Assembly: GCA_002633005.1 (NCBI GenBank)
Contig: NMRA01000052.1
Coordinates: 159,968 to 223,967 of the forward strand
Reading direction: 5' to 3'
Source: Phoronis australis
Lineage: Eukaryota; Phoronida; Phoronidae
Length of the DNA stretch: 64,000 bases
The notes beneath the pieces were generated by a model, which had not been told where the DNA came from, ran no database searches, and was given only the letters and a program-made list of their open reading frames with translations. This document shows, one piece after another, positions 33,532-45,184 of this stretch. How positions within the stretch are numbered: position 1 is the stretch's first letter; every line of letters starts with the position of its first letter. Made by a program: the position numbers and the translations under genes.

Positions 33532-33615
33532 TGTCATTATACATGTCATTATACATGTCATTATACATGTCATTATACATGTCATTATACATGTCATTAT
33601 ACATGTCATTATACA
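33532..33615. repeat. Minisatellite, seven perfect 12-bp units
   Basis: Unit TGTCATTATACA repeated exactly seven times, then the pattern breaks at TAG. Because 12 is a multiple of three and the unit lacks stops in several frames, both strands stay open here. Those frames are not genes. Confidence 0.95.
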
Positions 33616-33899
33616 TAGCCATATCACGAAATTTGTCAAATTCAAATACTCTTGATAAATAAACTATTGCTATATGATCAACGTGATACAATTCTAGTGT
33701 TCTAAGATTTTGTCGTGGAGTATCGTGGATACCCGACACTCTTTTCATGTTGATTGACTGTCAGTGCCCTAACACTGTGTCCATAAGAAGGCAAACATTA
33801 AGGGGGCAGGGCGTAAACCAATTCGCCTTCTCTAAACTTGCCCCCCACCTCTATGATCCCAATTTTAATGCCCCCTCCCCCCCCTGTCGCTGCCACTGC

Positions 33900-33931
33900 N
33901 NNNNNNNNNNNNNNNNNNNNNNNNNNNNNNN
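33900..33931. other. Assembly gap (32 N)
   Basis: Unresolved bases directly after a C-rich stretch. Open frames running through it are artefacts. Confidence 1.
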
Positions 33932-34146
33932 AATAGAATTCTATCGCAGGTTGCGAAATTCGGAGAAATGCGGGAATATATAACATTATCATGGAATTGA
34001 GTGGACGTAACATCGACTCGAATACTTGTGTTGTATAGTTTCGTCTATTTCGGACAGCGAAAGTGAGGCTTAAGGTCAAGATTCGCTTTGCTAGGGCCCA
34101 GTTAGGAGAAAGTTCATTTTATTACTTCCGTGTCCCAAGAGTGATG

Positions 34147-34256
34147 AGGCTCTAGTTTGATTGCGTATGCATTGTATTTGGGCTCATGAATATTCATGAA
34201 AAGGCTCTAGTTTGATTGCGTATGCATTGTAGTGGGCGCATGAATATTCATAAAAA
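34147..34256. repeat. Two tandem 55-bp units with a palindrome
   Basis: AGGCTCTAGTTTGATTGCGT starts both units (34147 and 34202). Each contains GTATGCATTGTA and the palindrome ATGAATATTCAT. Few differences between the units, so the duplication is recent. Confidence 0.85.
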
Positions 34257-34535
34257 TGACTTAAAATGATTTTGGGTTCTTTTTGTATTATTTCTGTGCA
34301 TCGAAAAAAAAATTCTTGAAGAATATGAATTTGATAAATACTAGAAGGTGATGACCAATACATGGTTTTGTAAATTTCTACCACTGAAAACTTGAACAGA
34401 ACGTTGCTTGATTTGTCAAAATTGAGAAATAAAGGCGAGAAGATTATCATTTCTACTCATTCAACCAAGACAAACAACTATAACATATTTATATTAAATT
34501 TACAATAATTTCAGAGGAGTCTTATACACTTTATC

Positions 34536-34763
34536 TGGCAGGAGTCCCCCCCCCTCGTTTGGCCGTAGTGGGCAAAGTTCCGCTTTAGAGAAACAAAAGC
34601 TCCGAAAGAAGTAGAAAACGAGACAAAAGTCCACCAAAAAGGCAGGAACTACCAAAATTCGGCAAATGCCCAATTCACAGCTCTGAGCGTGCCCCGTGGA
34701 TCTTAATAAAAGATCCAAATTCTCGAAAATTCGAGCGCCCTTTTTTTAGGTTAGGTGTGCATG
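34536..34763 (-). mobile_element. MITE with CATGCGCGC-type ends (copy 4, degraded)
   Basis: The right edge on minus reads CATGCACACCTAACC, then GGGCGCTCGAATTTTCG. The interior has TGGACTTTTGTCTCGTTTTC, close to copy 1. The left edge is a C run and uncertain. Confidence 0.5.
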
Positions 34764-37700
34764 TTGGTCAATTGTGTTGATTCCGGGAACGACGCACGCA
34801 TTCAGCGAGTTCAAATGATTATCTCCGCTCGTATTCGCTATAACAGCTCACGGAGCGCCTATTCCACATGGAAAAGGTGAGTAAACCCGCTTTTGGTGTG
34901 CGCTCTTTCCGAAGGCCACAGAAATGATAACTTTACGAAAATTCATTGAAACTTCCGAGAATCAATGTACGACATAAACACTAATCGTTAGCAGCCCCAT
35001 TTATGAAACCCCGTGGCCCCGATTTCGATGTGCATACATTACTTTTGGGACACACCCCCGAAGTGACTGAAATTCATCAACCTACGTCACGATTCACCTA
35101 ATTAGAGGTTTATTTCAGATTGGCACAAATTTTCCTAGTATGCATTGTACTGTTTGGGGTTTGGGTAAATAGACTGCTTTCCGAATTTCACCAAGCATTT
35201 AAGCTGAGAATCGTCATCCATTTCTTCCAGAGTTAGTTTTTAATTGTCAAAAATTGTGGTTATATGTAAATCAGAAACCAATGAACCCTTGTAGGTTACC
35301 ATGTTATGTTTTTGTACAAAAAAATATAAGGAATATTCTAATTTTTGCAGTGTGAATATCCCATTCAGTTGACCATACACTCAACTTAAAAGTAGTTGAA
35401 AAAGTTTTGAAATCTTTTTTTCTGTGAAAGTCAACTGCGCTTCAAGGTTTGATTATGTGTCACAACATAATTCATATTTTTCTAAATTTTACGTATCAAT
35501 CGTTCTTTTAATGCATGCGTTGTAACTTTTTGCTTTCTTAATTCAAGTTATCAAGGCCCCAAATGTAAAGGCTCTTAATTAGAGAAATAGCCATGTTGGA
35601 TGGTGAGGCTTACAGCCTCCAATCCTTTTTCCATGCAACTTCTTATTTTTCAAATCATGCTTGTCGAATTCTAATGTAAGGAAATACCTGGTCGCCATGG
35701 TAATAATTAGGCATATTCACTTTCATATCATGTAAATTTATTTTTTGTTGGATAACGTTTGTAATGCTTAAATGTTCTAAAGTACTGTGCATTTTAAGTT
35801 ACTTACTTTGGTAAAAGTTTAGATCATTTTGACTCGCATATAAACTTTACTGTACTGAGATTATTTCAGTTGTGAGTTATGTACAGAAGCGGTAACCTTC
35901 AACTACCTTGAAAGTATTTCACTGTAGAAACCAATTATATAAGCACTTGATTTTAATTTGAACTCTGGATTAAATCATAATCGTAATCTGATTTGATTTT
36001 TGATTTCTATGAATCAGTGACCAAAGCATGATAGAATTAACTTGCCGTAATAAGCGGCTGAAATAATATGTTCACTGGCATCTTCAGGTAATATTTCTTG
36101 ATGCCTTGGGTTTATTATTATTTCAATAGATTAACTCATGAATTTAAAAAACCAAGTTCAGAAGACTTTCATTTCAAGTGTCCTTGTAATTGTTTCATTG
36201 AGATTGCCACCTCCACTCAAATTTCAATTATATACGTGGTTAAATTAAAAGGTGACACACTTTTTACTCACTGCTGAAAATGAAAAAATTGAAAACTGCA
36301 ATATTTTGTATCAGGCTAATCTGTTATACACTGGTCTTGACATCTCCTTGATGAAAAGCAATTTAATTATGCCAACAATTGGAGTTGAAAGGAATTATCA
36401 TAAGAAGCAAGCAAAATTTTGGAGGGTTGATTGCTTGTAGCCATTGCAATACATAGCATTCTTCCTGGTCTGACATCACAGACAGTTATGTAACCACATA
36501 TGACTGTTCTTAGAATTGACTCGGCTGAAGTCGGATAAGGTCATTACTGCTGGGCTTTTCTCATTAACCAAGCTGTGTGGACAAGAACTGCCCTGTGCAT
36601 CAGATTCACACGGTGCTATTCTTTGTTTTGAAAAGATGTTGTTTTGTCTTTAAACGAATAATGGAAGAATATAGGGTATGAAATAAAAAGAAATGTGGTT
36701 TATAAGCAATATTTTAATATGTATACACATAATAAAGTTTGCTTATTGGTATTTGTTAATTCTACAACACAACTACATCCCACTTTGTGTGTTGAAGACC
36801 TTTGCCTATCTAAATTCCAAATTTTCAAGAAGGCCACGCGGTTAACTTCATCGCACTCTTTCGAAAGTGGTGTGTTCACTGGCTTTCACTTAACGTATAT
36901 GCTGAGCCTATTGACTTGCATCTTGCGATCGCATTGATAGAAGCGCGTGATGGTTGTCCATCGTTTTGTTTAAAAAACGTTTTTTTACGGCAGGAAATGA
37001 TATCTTTCCCAAAATTTACTCTACTGTTTCCTTGTCCATGTGCATCTGAAACTTAAACGTTTTTCAGAATATCTCGTCAACGTTTTGGGCGAAAAAATGG
37101 TAGTTGACTGAAGGGACGAATAATCGCCACATTGTGAAATGTCAAATATACCTTCCTTGCTCGAATTATTTAGCGAATTAATGATAAAATGACTTTCACA
37201 TTTGGTCAAATTGGAATTCAGATACTAAACATTTCCGAGTCGAGGTCATTGCTTCATTTTGGGATCTGAATACCAACATCTTGACCTTGGTCAAAATTTT
37301 TCGCTAACATATAGATGAACAACTTCTAGTAGAAGCTCATTCTGTCAACCTACTCATTATTAGAGACTGGCGTTTTTAAACCCAACGTACGTCAAAGCTC
37401 GGCGGATTACAATTATTTTTGGCAATTACCCGTTCTAAGATCGAAAAGCAATCACATTCTCGGCGAGTACTGGAGTGTTTAAAGGCATCGCGTTTCTTAA
37501 TTTATGAGCATGTCTAATCTCTTGCTTGTCAGAATCCAAGTGTCTAATGGAAACCCGGTAGATACAGATGCGCGGGATAATAATTAGATATTCGGTCGCA
37601 AGAAACTCAAGACGTTCGTGTGGCATTCATTTATTATAGCTAAAATTTTCATATACACATGTAATACAAAAGCTTTCACAGCGAAATTCAATAGCGGAAG

Positions 37701-38862
37701 CTCAAAAAAATAATTTCACAAAAATGCAAAATATGAACAATCTACTTGAAATTATCCCACAGTTTTAAAAATAAGTAGAAAAAGGAGCACCTCTCACCCT
37801 ATGGAGAGTTTAATAATTTTACAATTGTCGCGGCTAGACTTGAAATTATTACTTTTGACATAGTAACAACTAGTTCCATAAAGTACAGTGATCATGACGC
37901 CTTAGTGTATATAAAAATGCTTACATATTGCGAGTAACTAAGTGCATATTTTCAGCGAAATGCTTATCACATTGCTATACAATTTAGAAAAATAAAATTC
38001 CTGCAACATTGTAAAATATCAAAATATCGCAGTAGCTCAGTAACAGTATATCGTTAACACGGCTGTTTTCTAGCAACAAATTTATGGAAGCATAGATTCT
38101 CGAGCGACAAACCACGGTAAAACATTGATCCATTGCTAAAGATCGCAGGCTTGTACGTAAAAGGTTTTTTACGTGCAATGAGTTTTTCTTTAACTTTACG
38201 AAAGGCGATGTTCAGTGTTAGTCAATTTCATCGCTCATCTAGTATTTCAGTGTACCACTATCAAGTAAAAAAATAAACTTAACACATTAAAATCAATATA
38301 ACAGTGAAAACAACAGTACAGGTTCCGCATTTATAATCACAGCTTTTTCATGAACAAACATTTGCGCCGCCATTATCGTCGTTAACATTTTAACGAAACA
38401 AGCATGATTTGTTAATGTTTCGTAGTGGACGTAGCTACAGTATTTAGCTTAATAAACAAGTGAAAGTGACGATAATTGCGAGCGGTGACAAATATACAAA
38501 ATCCCAGTAATAATACTGCAAACATCCACGCTGCCACTGAGATGGTGTGACGTTTGACCCACTCAACAAATTCTCGACTTAAGACGAGCAATACGTATAC
38601 CAGACCTGTACCGCATCGTACACCTTACGAGCCAAATATGGAAGACAAACTTGTAAAATTACGTTGCATTGACTTTTATTATGCGCTTTAGTTAACTTTT
38701 AGGAAAACGAAAATGGAAGTAGAAAGTGGTAAAGTAGTTCGAAAAAGTTGCCAGTAAAGCAGTCTTAAGTTTCATAGGCCCACAATGGCTTTGACATGTA
38801 TCATAACTCCCAAACTCCCACTGTTGTCTTTATATCGTTGAGACATCATATACCGTTAAATG
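34764..38862. other. Intergenic stretch between genes B and C
   Basis: 4.1 kb, strongly AT-rich. No open frame with splice context, no recognised repeat family and no RNA gene seen. Frames such as plus 36252-36440 and minus 37021-37209 look random. Confidence 0.3.
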
Positions 38863-38868
38863 TTTATT
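38863..38868 (-). terminator. Poly(A) signal of TNF gene C
   Basis: AATAAA in minus sense, about 165 bases past the gene C stop codon, a normal distance for a 3' UTR. Confidence 0.45.
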
Positions 38869-39031
38869 TTTAGATAACAAATATTATACTGGTGTATTAC
38901 GCGTTTCTTGGTAGATACGGCTATTTTCCTTCACTTTGATAAAAAACTGATATTGTCACACGAGCTGGGCACATTCTCTGACGAGACAGCTGCAGCATAA
39001 GTACTCGAGCCTCGGTTTGAAAGCACTGCTC

Positions 39032-39462
39032 CTACACCATAAAGGCGCCAAAGAAAGTTGATTTTGGATCTCTTGGCACGAGGCTGATGTTGGAAGCTTT
39101 GACTGTCAGACGATCGCCGGCACTAAGAGAAAGTACTGCACCCAAATAGCTAGTGTGAATTCCGAAATCTTTATCCTTTGACCAACATTTCGTCTGCGTT
39201 GTTCTAAGTACGACCTCTTCGTAACCCGGCAAGTCATCGTTCGATTTGTAGATGGCTTGCCACACACGTTTGAAAGGAGTCACCTGCCGTGGCGACTTGT
39301 TTGGAAAATCGTTATAAAACGTCTCGACAAAATAAACCTGGCTGTATACGTAATAATGACCGTCTTCTAGTACCTTGATACTCTCATTCTGATGCGAAAA
39401 GATGTGTCGAAAACGTCCCGGCTCTTTGTTATCCCACCCCGGGATAGGTTTGCCTTCGGGGC
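39032..39462 (-). CDS. Gene C exon 4: TNF homology domain
   Basis: 431 bases from an acceptor with a long T run (TTTTTACACAG) in phase 1 to a TAG stop at 39032-39034. It contains KPIPGW, GHYYVYSQVYFVE, VWQAIYKS, KCWSKDKDFG, AGDRLTVKASNISLV and FFGAFMV. Confidence 0.9.
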
Positions 39463-42400
39463 CTGTGTAAAAAAAAAAACGTTAACAGTAGTTAAACAAG
39501 AGCTGAGTAACACGACTTCACATGCTCATGGAGAGTCACAGTGAAGTCTATGTGTTGACAAAATTCAAACTGTGAAGTGAAACTGATGGATGTAGGAATT
39601 TTCAAATACAACTTCAAAATGTCGACAGCACTCATACTGAATGCCTGGTCTGCTGATTCAAAGGTCTTGCAAGAGATGGCAAGTGCACTTTACAGGCGTG
39701 CGTTCAATAACGCTAGGACCAAGCAAAATTCTAGCAAAAGTCACGTGTTATCATTTAAAATATACGGCAATATCACACGTGATCTCGCGAAGTCTTACTT
39801 TTTAGCGAAGACCTAGCGTTACTGAACTGGAGTCAGGCTTACAAATATCATGACTATTACATTGAAACTAGAATGTGTTGGAACAATGTTAGTCGGAAAT
39901 ACAAGACGCGAAATACCTAAAACGAGAGGTTCTCTTATTACACAATCGTAACCTGCTAAGTCGGGGCTGACGTTCATTGGCTGTGAACACGACCCCTATC
40001 TTAAAAATTATTTTATTGATTTAGATCACTCATCATTGGGAACTTGGTCTCATACACACACTTTCACAGTGATTGTATAGGTGGCGATGTGTCACACGGT
40101 AGGTCTCGCATTGTTCGTTAGCCAAAATAGGTGTGACTGCTGGGCTTGAAAATTTCGTTATTGCTTGAGACCAAGCTCTGTAAGTTGGCTCGTCACGGCG
40201 TGGTACCATTTCATTCGCCCTGCATGTTCTTTAGAAATAACGAACTGTCAGTTCTTTGCAAACCCAGACATCGCTTCTAATTTCATTAAGGAACAATTAG
40301 AAACCAATTTCATAGCGGTGGGTGGCCTAAATCAATTGTCGCTTTTTGTGGCGGAAGGTGGTCGTCAACCAAGCGCGACTGCTGGATCCGAGATAGCAAC
40401 GTTGAGGTCAGCCTCGTCCCCAAGTCTCAAGATGGCACTGATGGGTTTGAGGTAAGCATGCAGCAAATTTATCGTTTAATGGCAGGTCATAAATAATACA
40501 AAATATAGTTACTAGCATTCAATATCAACTTAACATTTCGAGCACCAAAAATGTGATACTGAAAGGCCCCTGCGGCGTTCACGAAAGCGATGCACGAATG
40601 ATTACGAATAAATAATCCAGACAATGAACAAAAAATGGTAATGTTTTTTACTATGCAAAATCATCACGAATACAGTTTCAGTTTGGGGGAAAATGATAGT
40701 ACCTCTAATTTTTAGAACGATGTTTAAGTGGTATACTAACAAATAGTTGAACAGAAAGAAGTTTTACAATCACAACGCTTTTGAAGAAAGGATATTTCAT
40801 GAAAAGCCTGTTTGGTCATGGACTTCCCTTACACAAGTCTATGTCACTTTGTTGTAATAAAAAAATGTTTTTCTAAGAAACGTTTAACTCAATAAAGGAT
40901 TTTCTCGGAATCGTTGGATGCTAAACAGAAACTGGAATATATTTTTAGTTTTGATATATGTTTTATTAAAATTTTAATAGTTATCAAAGTAGTCTCAGGG
41001 GTTGTTTTAGTCCAGAAAAACGACCTTGACTGTACATCTTCTACAAAGATACGGTACTTATGAATTTTCGATAACTTTCATGGCTGACAAGAGGTATTAC
41101 TGTTTTTACGACTCTTTCAAAATATGCGTAGGATATATAACCGAGTAGTGCTTCAAGTTTTGTTTGAAAATAAGATGAACACGATGAATAAGCTGCCACA
41201 CGTATTGAAAAGGTTATGGGCGTTTGGCAAGGTTTCAGAAGCTCAGTAAACATGCCGGTTTTGACCAACATTGATTGACTGTTACTTGAACTGATGGTCC
41301 TCATCTCTTTACTGTAAAGTGTAGACATGTACTCAATAATGTGCCACAAGAGGTCGCTTTTTATAAGTCTTAGGATCGTGGTAAATGTTTGAGAATGCCA
41401 CAATATAATTCATTTTTAAACGAAAACTGGCTCAGCTCAAAGTGCCTCAATTTTGCACTCAGCGACGAGCAGCCAACTAAATACAAATGTAATGCTCATC
41501 CGATTTCTGGGCAGCAATGTAAACTATGCTCATAAGATAAATAAGAACCCAAAAACATAACAACAGTAACCAATAGCTTAATTTTACGGCGCGCATTGGC
41601 TATACGTGACGCAAACTGGACAGGAATGAATGAGCAAAAAATTCATACATCGAAAGTGGTTTCTGAACATAACTTCCATGTACGTATAGTAAGTACATCC
41701 AGTGACGTCACCACCACGTGGCGTCGTACAAAGGTGTTGTCTAATGCATGAGATTCAAGCTTTCTCGTGGTATTTTGAAAAATGAACATGGTTACTTTAT
41801 TTAAAACACTCTCGTTTTCAAACGTATTTTTAAAGATGCATTTCGCCCTGCTTAGCTGGCTGAAGATCGAAAATCTAATCAGGCCTTTTAGTCTCATAAA
41901 ATTGATCTCATAATATTCTTTACCGTGATAGTTTTGTATTTCCGTTACCAACTCACATCACAGATTACGCATGCATACTCTAAATTTCATTTGTTACAAA
42001 TTTTCAAGATGGGATCTAAAACACGTTATTACAGTTTTCTTATTTCGTTTCCGTTTAATGCAACTTTTTAGTTTTTCCATGAAAAGCATACAAGTCCTCC
42101 TTTTGCAAAAGTAGAACAATGTGAAAACAATTCCTAATGCCACTTGAAGAACAGTGTATAAAGAACAGTAACTGAACATTTCATGTGAACCGAATCAGCC
42201 ATTTTTGATATGTCATGCTCCGAAATTTGAACATTTATCTAGTGTGCTACACAACCCTAAGTTAAAAAAATATCAATGCATACAAGTGCACTTCATTGTT
42301 AATGCGATCACCGATTCTTGACGCTTTAGGTGCCAAAAATAATCACCTGCATGTCTTAGTTCCTGCGGCGTCCCTCTCACCAGGTGGATCGATGGCCGAG

Positions 42401-44708
42401 GAGATCTCGTGCACGAGCTGTTGGACCTCAGCGTTTCATGCACTGAACGCTTGGCATTACAAGGATTTGCTGTGAAAAAAAATTCATTCACTCTCCAAAG
42501 AAGCTCATATTTATATGCAAGTCAACCAAAGAATGAAAATCAAACTATTTCCATTGCCGACACAATGACATGAATGAAAACATAAAGAAGTTTGTAATCA
42601 ATTTATTTAGAACAAGTCGGGTATAATAAAATCCCCCAAAATTAATGCAAATCGAAAGAGATTAGGCATTTAGACGTTAACGACATTCAACTTACAGGAA
42701 ATCGTCCAGTTACGTTAATCCAAATAACTATGTACATGTATCTATTGAAGCCTTGAAGACTAAAAAACTTTGAAATCACGCGATTATCAATTCTCTGAAA
42801 AGCTTGGATTGCTACCTGAGCTTCATCTTTTTAAGACAAATAGGCAGAGCTCAGTGTAGGTTTTATTAAAAAAGACCTTAACGACGACAATGTTATACAT
42901 TTGAGATCAGCACCAAAACGTTTTCGAACCCAAGACTTTAAATGCAGTTAGTAACCGAGTGTTTTAAACTGATAAGGTCAGCGGCTACGATTCCGATTAA
43001 TTCTACCGAGTGACTGGAAGCCAACTTCGGGAATCGGCGATTTTAGACAAAATCACACAAATTCCAAATAGATTTTGCTTTTTATAGTTCTGGCCAAAGC
43101 TAATTCTTTCAAAATTTTTACTCTACCCAGCAATAATTTGAAAATGCGTTTTTCGGCAAAAAATGATTATATCCCTTTAATTTTACTAATTTCAATTTTG
43201 AAACACATAAAAGTCATTTTTAAAACATTGTTCCAATTCTTCATTTTGAGGACTAAAATATACATTATTTAAAAACAGAACCAAAAATCTGCTGTAGCAC
43301 GCTCAAGATTGAAGAATAACGTAGTGTAGAAATGAAAATACACTGCATAAACTTACAAACAATGTGGCCTATAAATTTCCTTTGGGAATGTTAAGGTAGA
43401 ATCTGTTTCACATCTCTATTTTCAGTGATAAAACACTTATTATCTCTTTTGCTTAAAAAGGTCAATACATTACATAGGCTAAACGGGTGGTAATGTTACG
43501 TCAGTTTTGAGCTCCAAAGAAAAAAAAGTTAGCAATAGAAATGAAACGGCATCGCAGCTTAATGTCTTTTCAAGTGTCCTTTTGGACGAAAGACATCCAC
43601 TGAAACCAAAACAACCAGTAGTGATAAAATTCGCGAAAAGTCATCTCGAGATTATCACAAGAAAAATTAGTTTTGTTTTTCCTTGACCAAAAGGGGACGC
43701 TGTTACACCACTTTTCTTCGAAGCCGTCTTTCCAGGATGCTGATACCCGACCCTTGTGTCAAGTTTACCCAATCATCGTTAAGCATTCACACAGACAGGT
43801 GATTTATATGTATACCTTTGATCAACTCTTTGTCAAGTGTGTCCCTTGAAATCTGAAACGTTTAAACAAATTTACATTCACCAATAGGATCATTTTAACT
43901 GTCGAGGGCCGTTGACATTATAATGTTAAACTAAGAGCTCTCTGTACTGATAGGAAATTTCTGCAAACCGTTGAACAAAAAGCCCGCCAATATGATTCAG
44001 AGCCTAAATATAACAATGACTGCAGAGAAGGTATTATAAGAGCTCAGGGTATTCCCGACCACCAGAAATAATAATACTAACAAATATTCAATACACACTG
44101 AAACACATAGGAGATGCCTGAAAGATTCTGAATACATGTGAAACTAATAACAAGTAGTATGACAAAATCGTGATGGATCTGGAACAAGTATGTATCAAAC
44201 TGGAAAACAAATCCAAACCTGTAGATATAAAGTCCTTCATACTTACTGTCTCAATCACATTAATGAATTTGCCGAAATCTTCGAAACAGCACATTTCTCT
44301 GGGTCCCTGGACCACCATGTGTTTTAAAAACTTGTCATCCAAAATTCGTGCACAAGGCAAACAAAATTGTTTGGTTCCTGTGTTCCCTTGGGTTTCGTGC
44401 CTTTTAACAGATTGTTTCAAACTGCTCAGCTCTGCCTCTGTGTCAAGATTTTTCATAAACAGGTACACGACAAATCCGGTCAAGATCATCTCGCTGGTGA
44501 CAAAAATAATGAAGATGAATTTATAACCGGAGCTCGGACACGGTGTCCCAGAGTTACCCTGGGTATCCTCTGGCTGGCATAATTCTAAATTCATCGACGC
44601 CGAGCGGTCAACTTTCAGTGGGGTCGTCGATTCGCATGATTCCAGCGATAATTCACTTATTTTCGACTCAACTCGAGACACTGCGGGCCTTTGTGCTGGC
44701 TTTTGCAT
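39032..44708 (-). CDS. TNF ligand gene C: TRAIL-like TNF superfamily member, 4 exons, 350 aa
   Basis: Minus-strand exons: 44247-44708, 43816-43852, 42347-42469, 39032-39462 (462+37+123+431 bases, 351 codons with stop); phases 0, 1, 1 as in genes A and B. Type II membrane protein: tail 1-62, helix ~63-85, stalk KNLDTEAEL, FCLPC (115-119), CC (140-141), TNF domain from about residue 190. Family signs: RPSIHLV, KPIPGW, GHYYVYSQVYFVE, TQTKCWSKDKDFG, LSAGDRLTVKASNISLV and terminal FFGAFMV. KCWSKD plus the FFGAF end is the most TRAIL-like set in the window; in human TRAIL the equivalent Cys230 binds zinc in the trimer. Predicted role, inferred from family: membrane-bound trimeric ligand for a TNF receptor. 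Exon 3 is longest here and adds NSSC, a possible N-glycan site, with extra cysteines. Confidence 0.88.
39702..39840 (+). mobile_element. MITE, GTTCAGTAACGCTAGG family, copy 3
   Basis: Left CGTTCAATAACGCTAGG, right CCTAGCGTTACTGAAC, interior AAAAGTCACGTGTTATC and CACGTGATCTCGCGAAGTC as in the other two copies. The best single isolated copy. Confidence 0.75.
40238..40355 (+). repeat. Dispersed repeat copy
   Basis: CAGTTCTTTGCAAACCC, then GGAACAATTAGAAACCAATT and GGCCTAAATCAATTG: same family as 11763-12045, 53158-53265 and 59008-59070. Confidence 0.5.
41830..41975 (+). repeat. Dispersed repeat shared with gene A intron 2
   Basis: TTTCGCCCTGCTTAGCTGGCT with downstream CTTTACCGT and ACTCA words, matching about 10970-11110 in the same orientation. 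Both copies are intronic in TNF genes but at different exon distances, so a mobile repeat is more likely than shared ancestry of the introns. Confidence 0.45.
42347..42469 (-). CDS. Gene C exon 3: linker and first TNF strand
   Basis: 123 bases, phase 1 to 1, acceptor ATTTTTTTTCACAG, donor GCAG|GTGATT. It begins NPCNAKRS like gene B exon 3 (NPP) and ends RPSIHLVRGTPQELRHA. Only one copy is seen, unlike gene B. Confidence 0.83.
42470..43815 (-). other. Gene C intron 2
   Basis: 1.35 kb, AT-rich. A B-box-like TTGGGTTCGAAAAC (minus, near 42925) has no matching A box. Nothing else recognised. Confidence 0.45.
43816..43852 (-). CDS. Gene C exon 2: 37-bp micro-exon
   Basis: Acceptor TTGTTTAAACGTTTCAG, donor AAAG|GTATAC, exactly 37 bases, phase 0 to 1, coding ISRDTLDKELIK. 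Confidence 0.83.
43853..44246 (-). other. Gene C intron 1
   Basis: 394 bases, the shortest first intron of the three genes; nothing recognised inside. Confidence 0.55.
44247..44708 (-). CDS. Gene C exon 1: tail, TM helix, cysteine stalk
   Basis: 154 codons from a clear ATG. The tail holds SKISELSLESCESTTPLKV, parallel to gene B. The helix is FIFIIFVTSEMILTGFVVYL. The stalk has FCLPC and MCC, and the donor is GAGACA|GTAAGT, phase 0. Confidence 0.88.
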
Positions 44709-45184
44709 TGTCCATAGACGCGGAATCGGTCAGTCCATTTGGAAGAGATAAGTTGTAGGCCTACCCATACGACCACCGTGAATTCCCAATGCCTAGTTTC
44801 GAAAACCACTGCAAAGGATATCCATACTAGGTCCTACATGTTTCGACACAAGCGGAAGAAACTACCCGCCGCCAATGAAGCGTGTTTACTACTGTCCCCG
44901 GCTCAAGGTTCCGAGAAATTTACCCTTCTGATAACAAAGACCCCGGGATTTGCACAGTCACGTGAGTACTCTGAAGGTCAAGATTAGGTAATTTGTTTTC
45001 TGGGTCACAACAGAGACGCCTTCGGCTTCTATCGTTGTCCTAATAGGTGGACGTTAAGGTAGGTGTATACACTGATCAAATCTCCAGGTTCCTAACTAAA
45101 ATGAGTAAAAAGGGAGTTTTAACTAGGTAGACATGATTCTGAAAGTGACAAAAATCGAAAAAAAAATGTTTTTTGTAAATTGCG
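44709..45184. other. Upstream region of gene C
   Basis: Presumed promoter side of gene C. No TATA box or defined regulatory site could be supported. Confidence 0.3.

Larger units (their letters stand above)
39463..42346 (-). other. Gene C intron 3
   Basis: 2.9 kb holding the MITE at 39702-39840, the dispersed repeat at 40238-40355 and the repeat near 41830-41975. The plus frame 40165-40455 is only this repeat read through. No extra exon recognised. Confidence 0.5.

Noticed and set aside
33532-33615. CRISPR-like array
   Set aside because: Units are contiguous 12-mers without spacers, and the DNA is animal.
33280-33748. Overlapping frames with repeated YMSL/CHYT/YNDM peptides
   Set aside because: Direct consequence of the 12-bp minisatellite on both strands.
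40165-40455. Plus-strand coding region of 96 codons
   Set aside because: It overlaps a dispersed repeat found at three other places, and its minus counterpart at 11703-11933 translates to a similar peptide only because of that repeat.
10970-41975. Shared intronic sequence as evidence that gene A and gene C introns are homologous
   Set aside because: The two shared blocks occur in different relative order in the two genes, so dispersed repeats explain them better.
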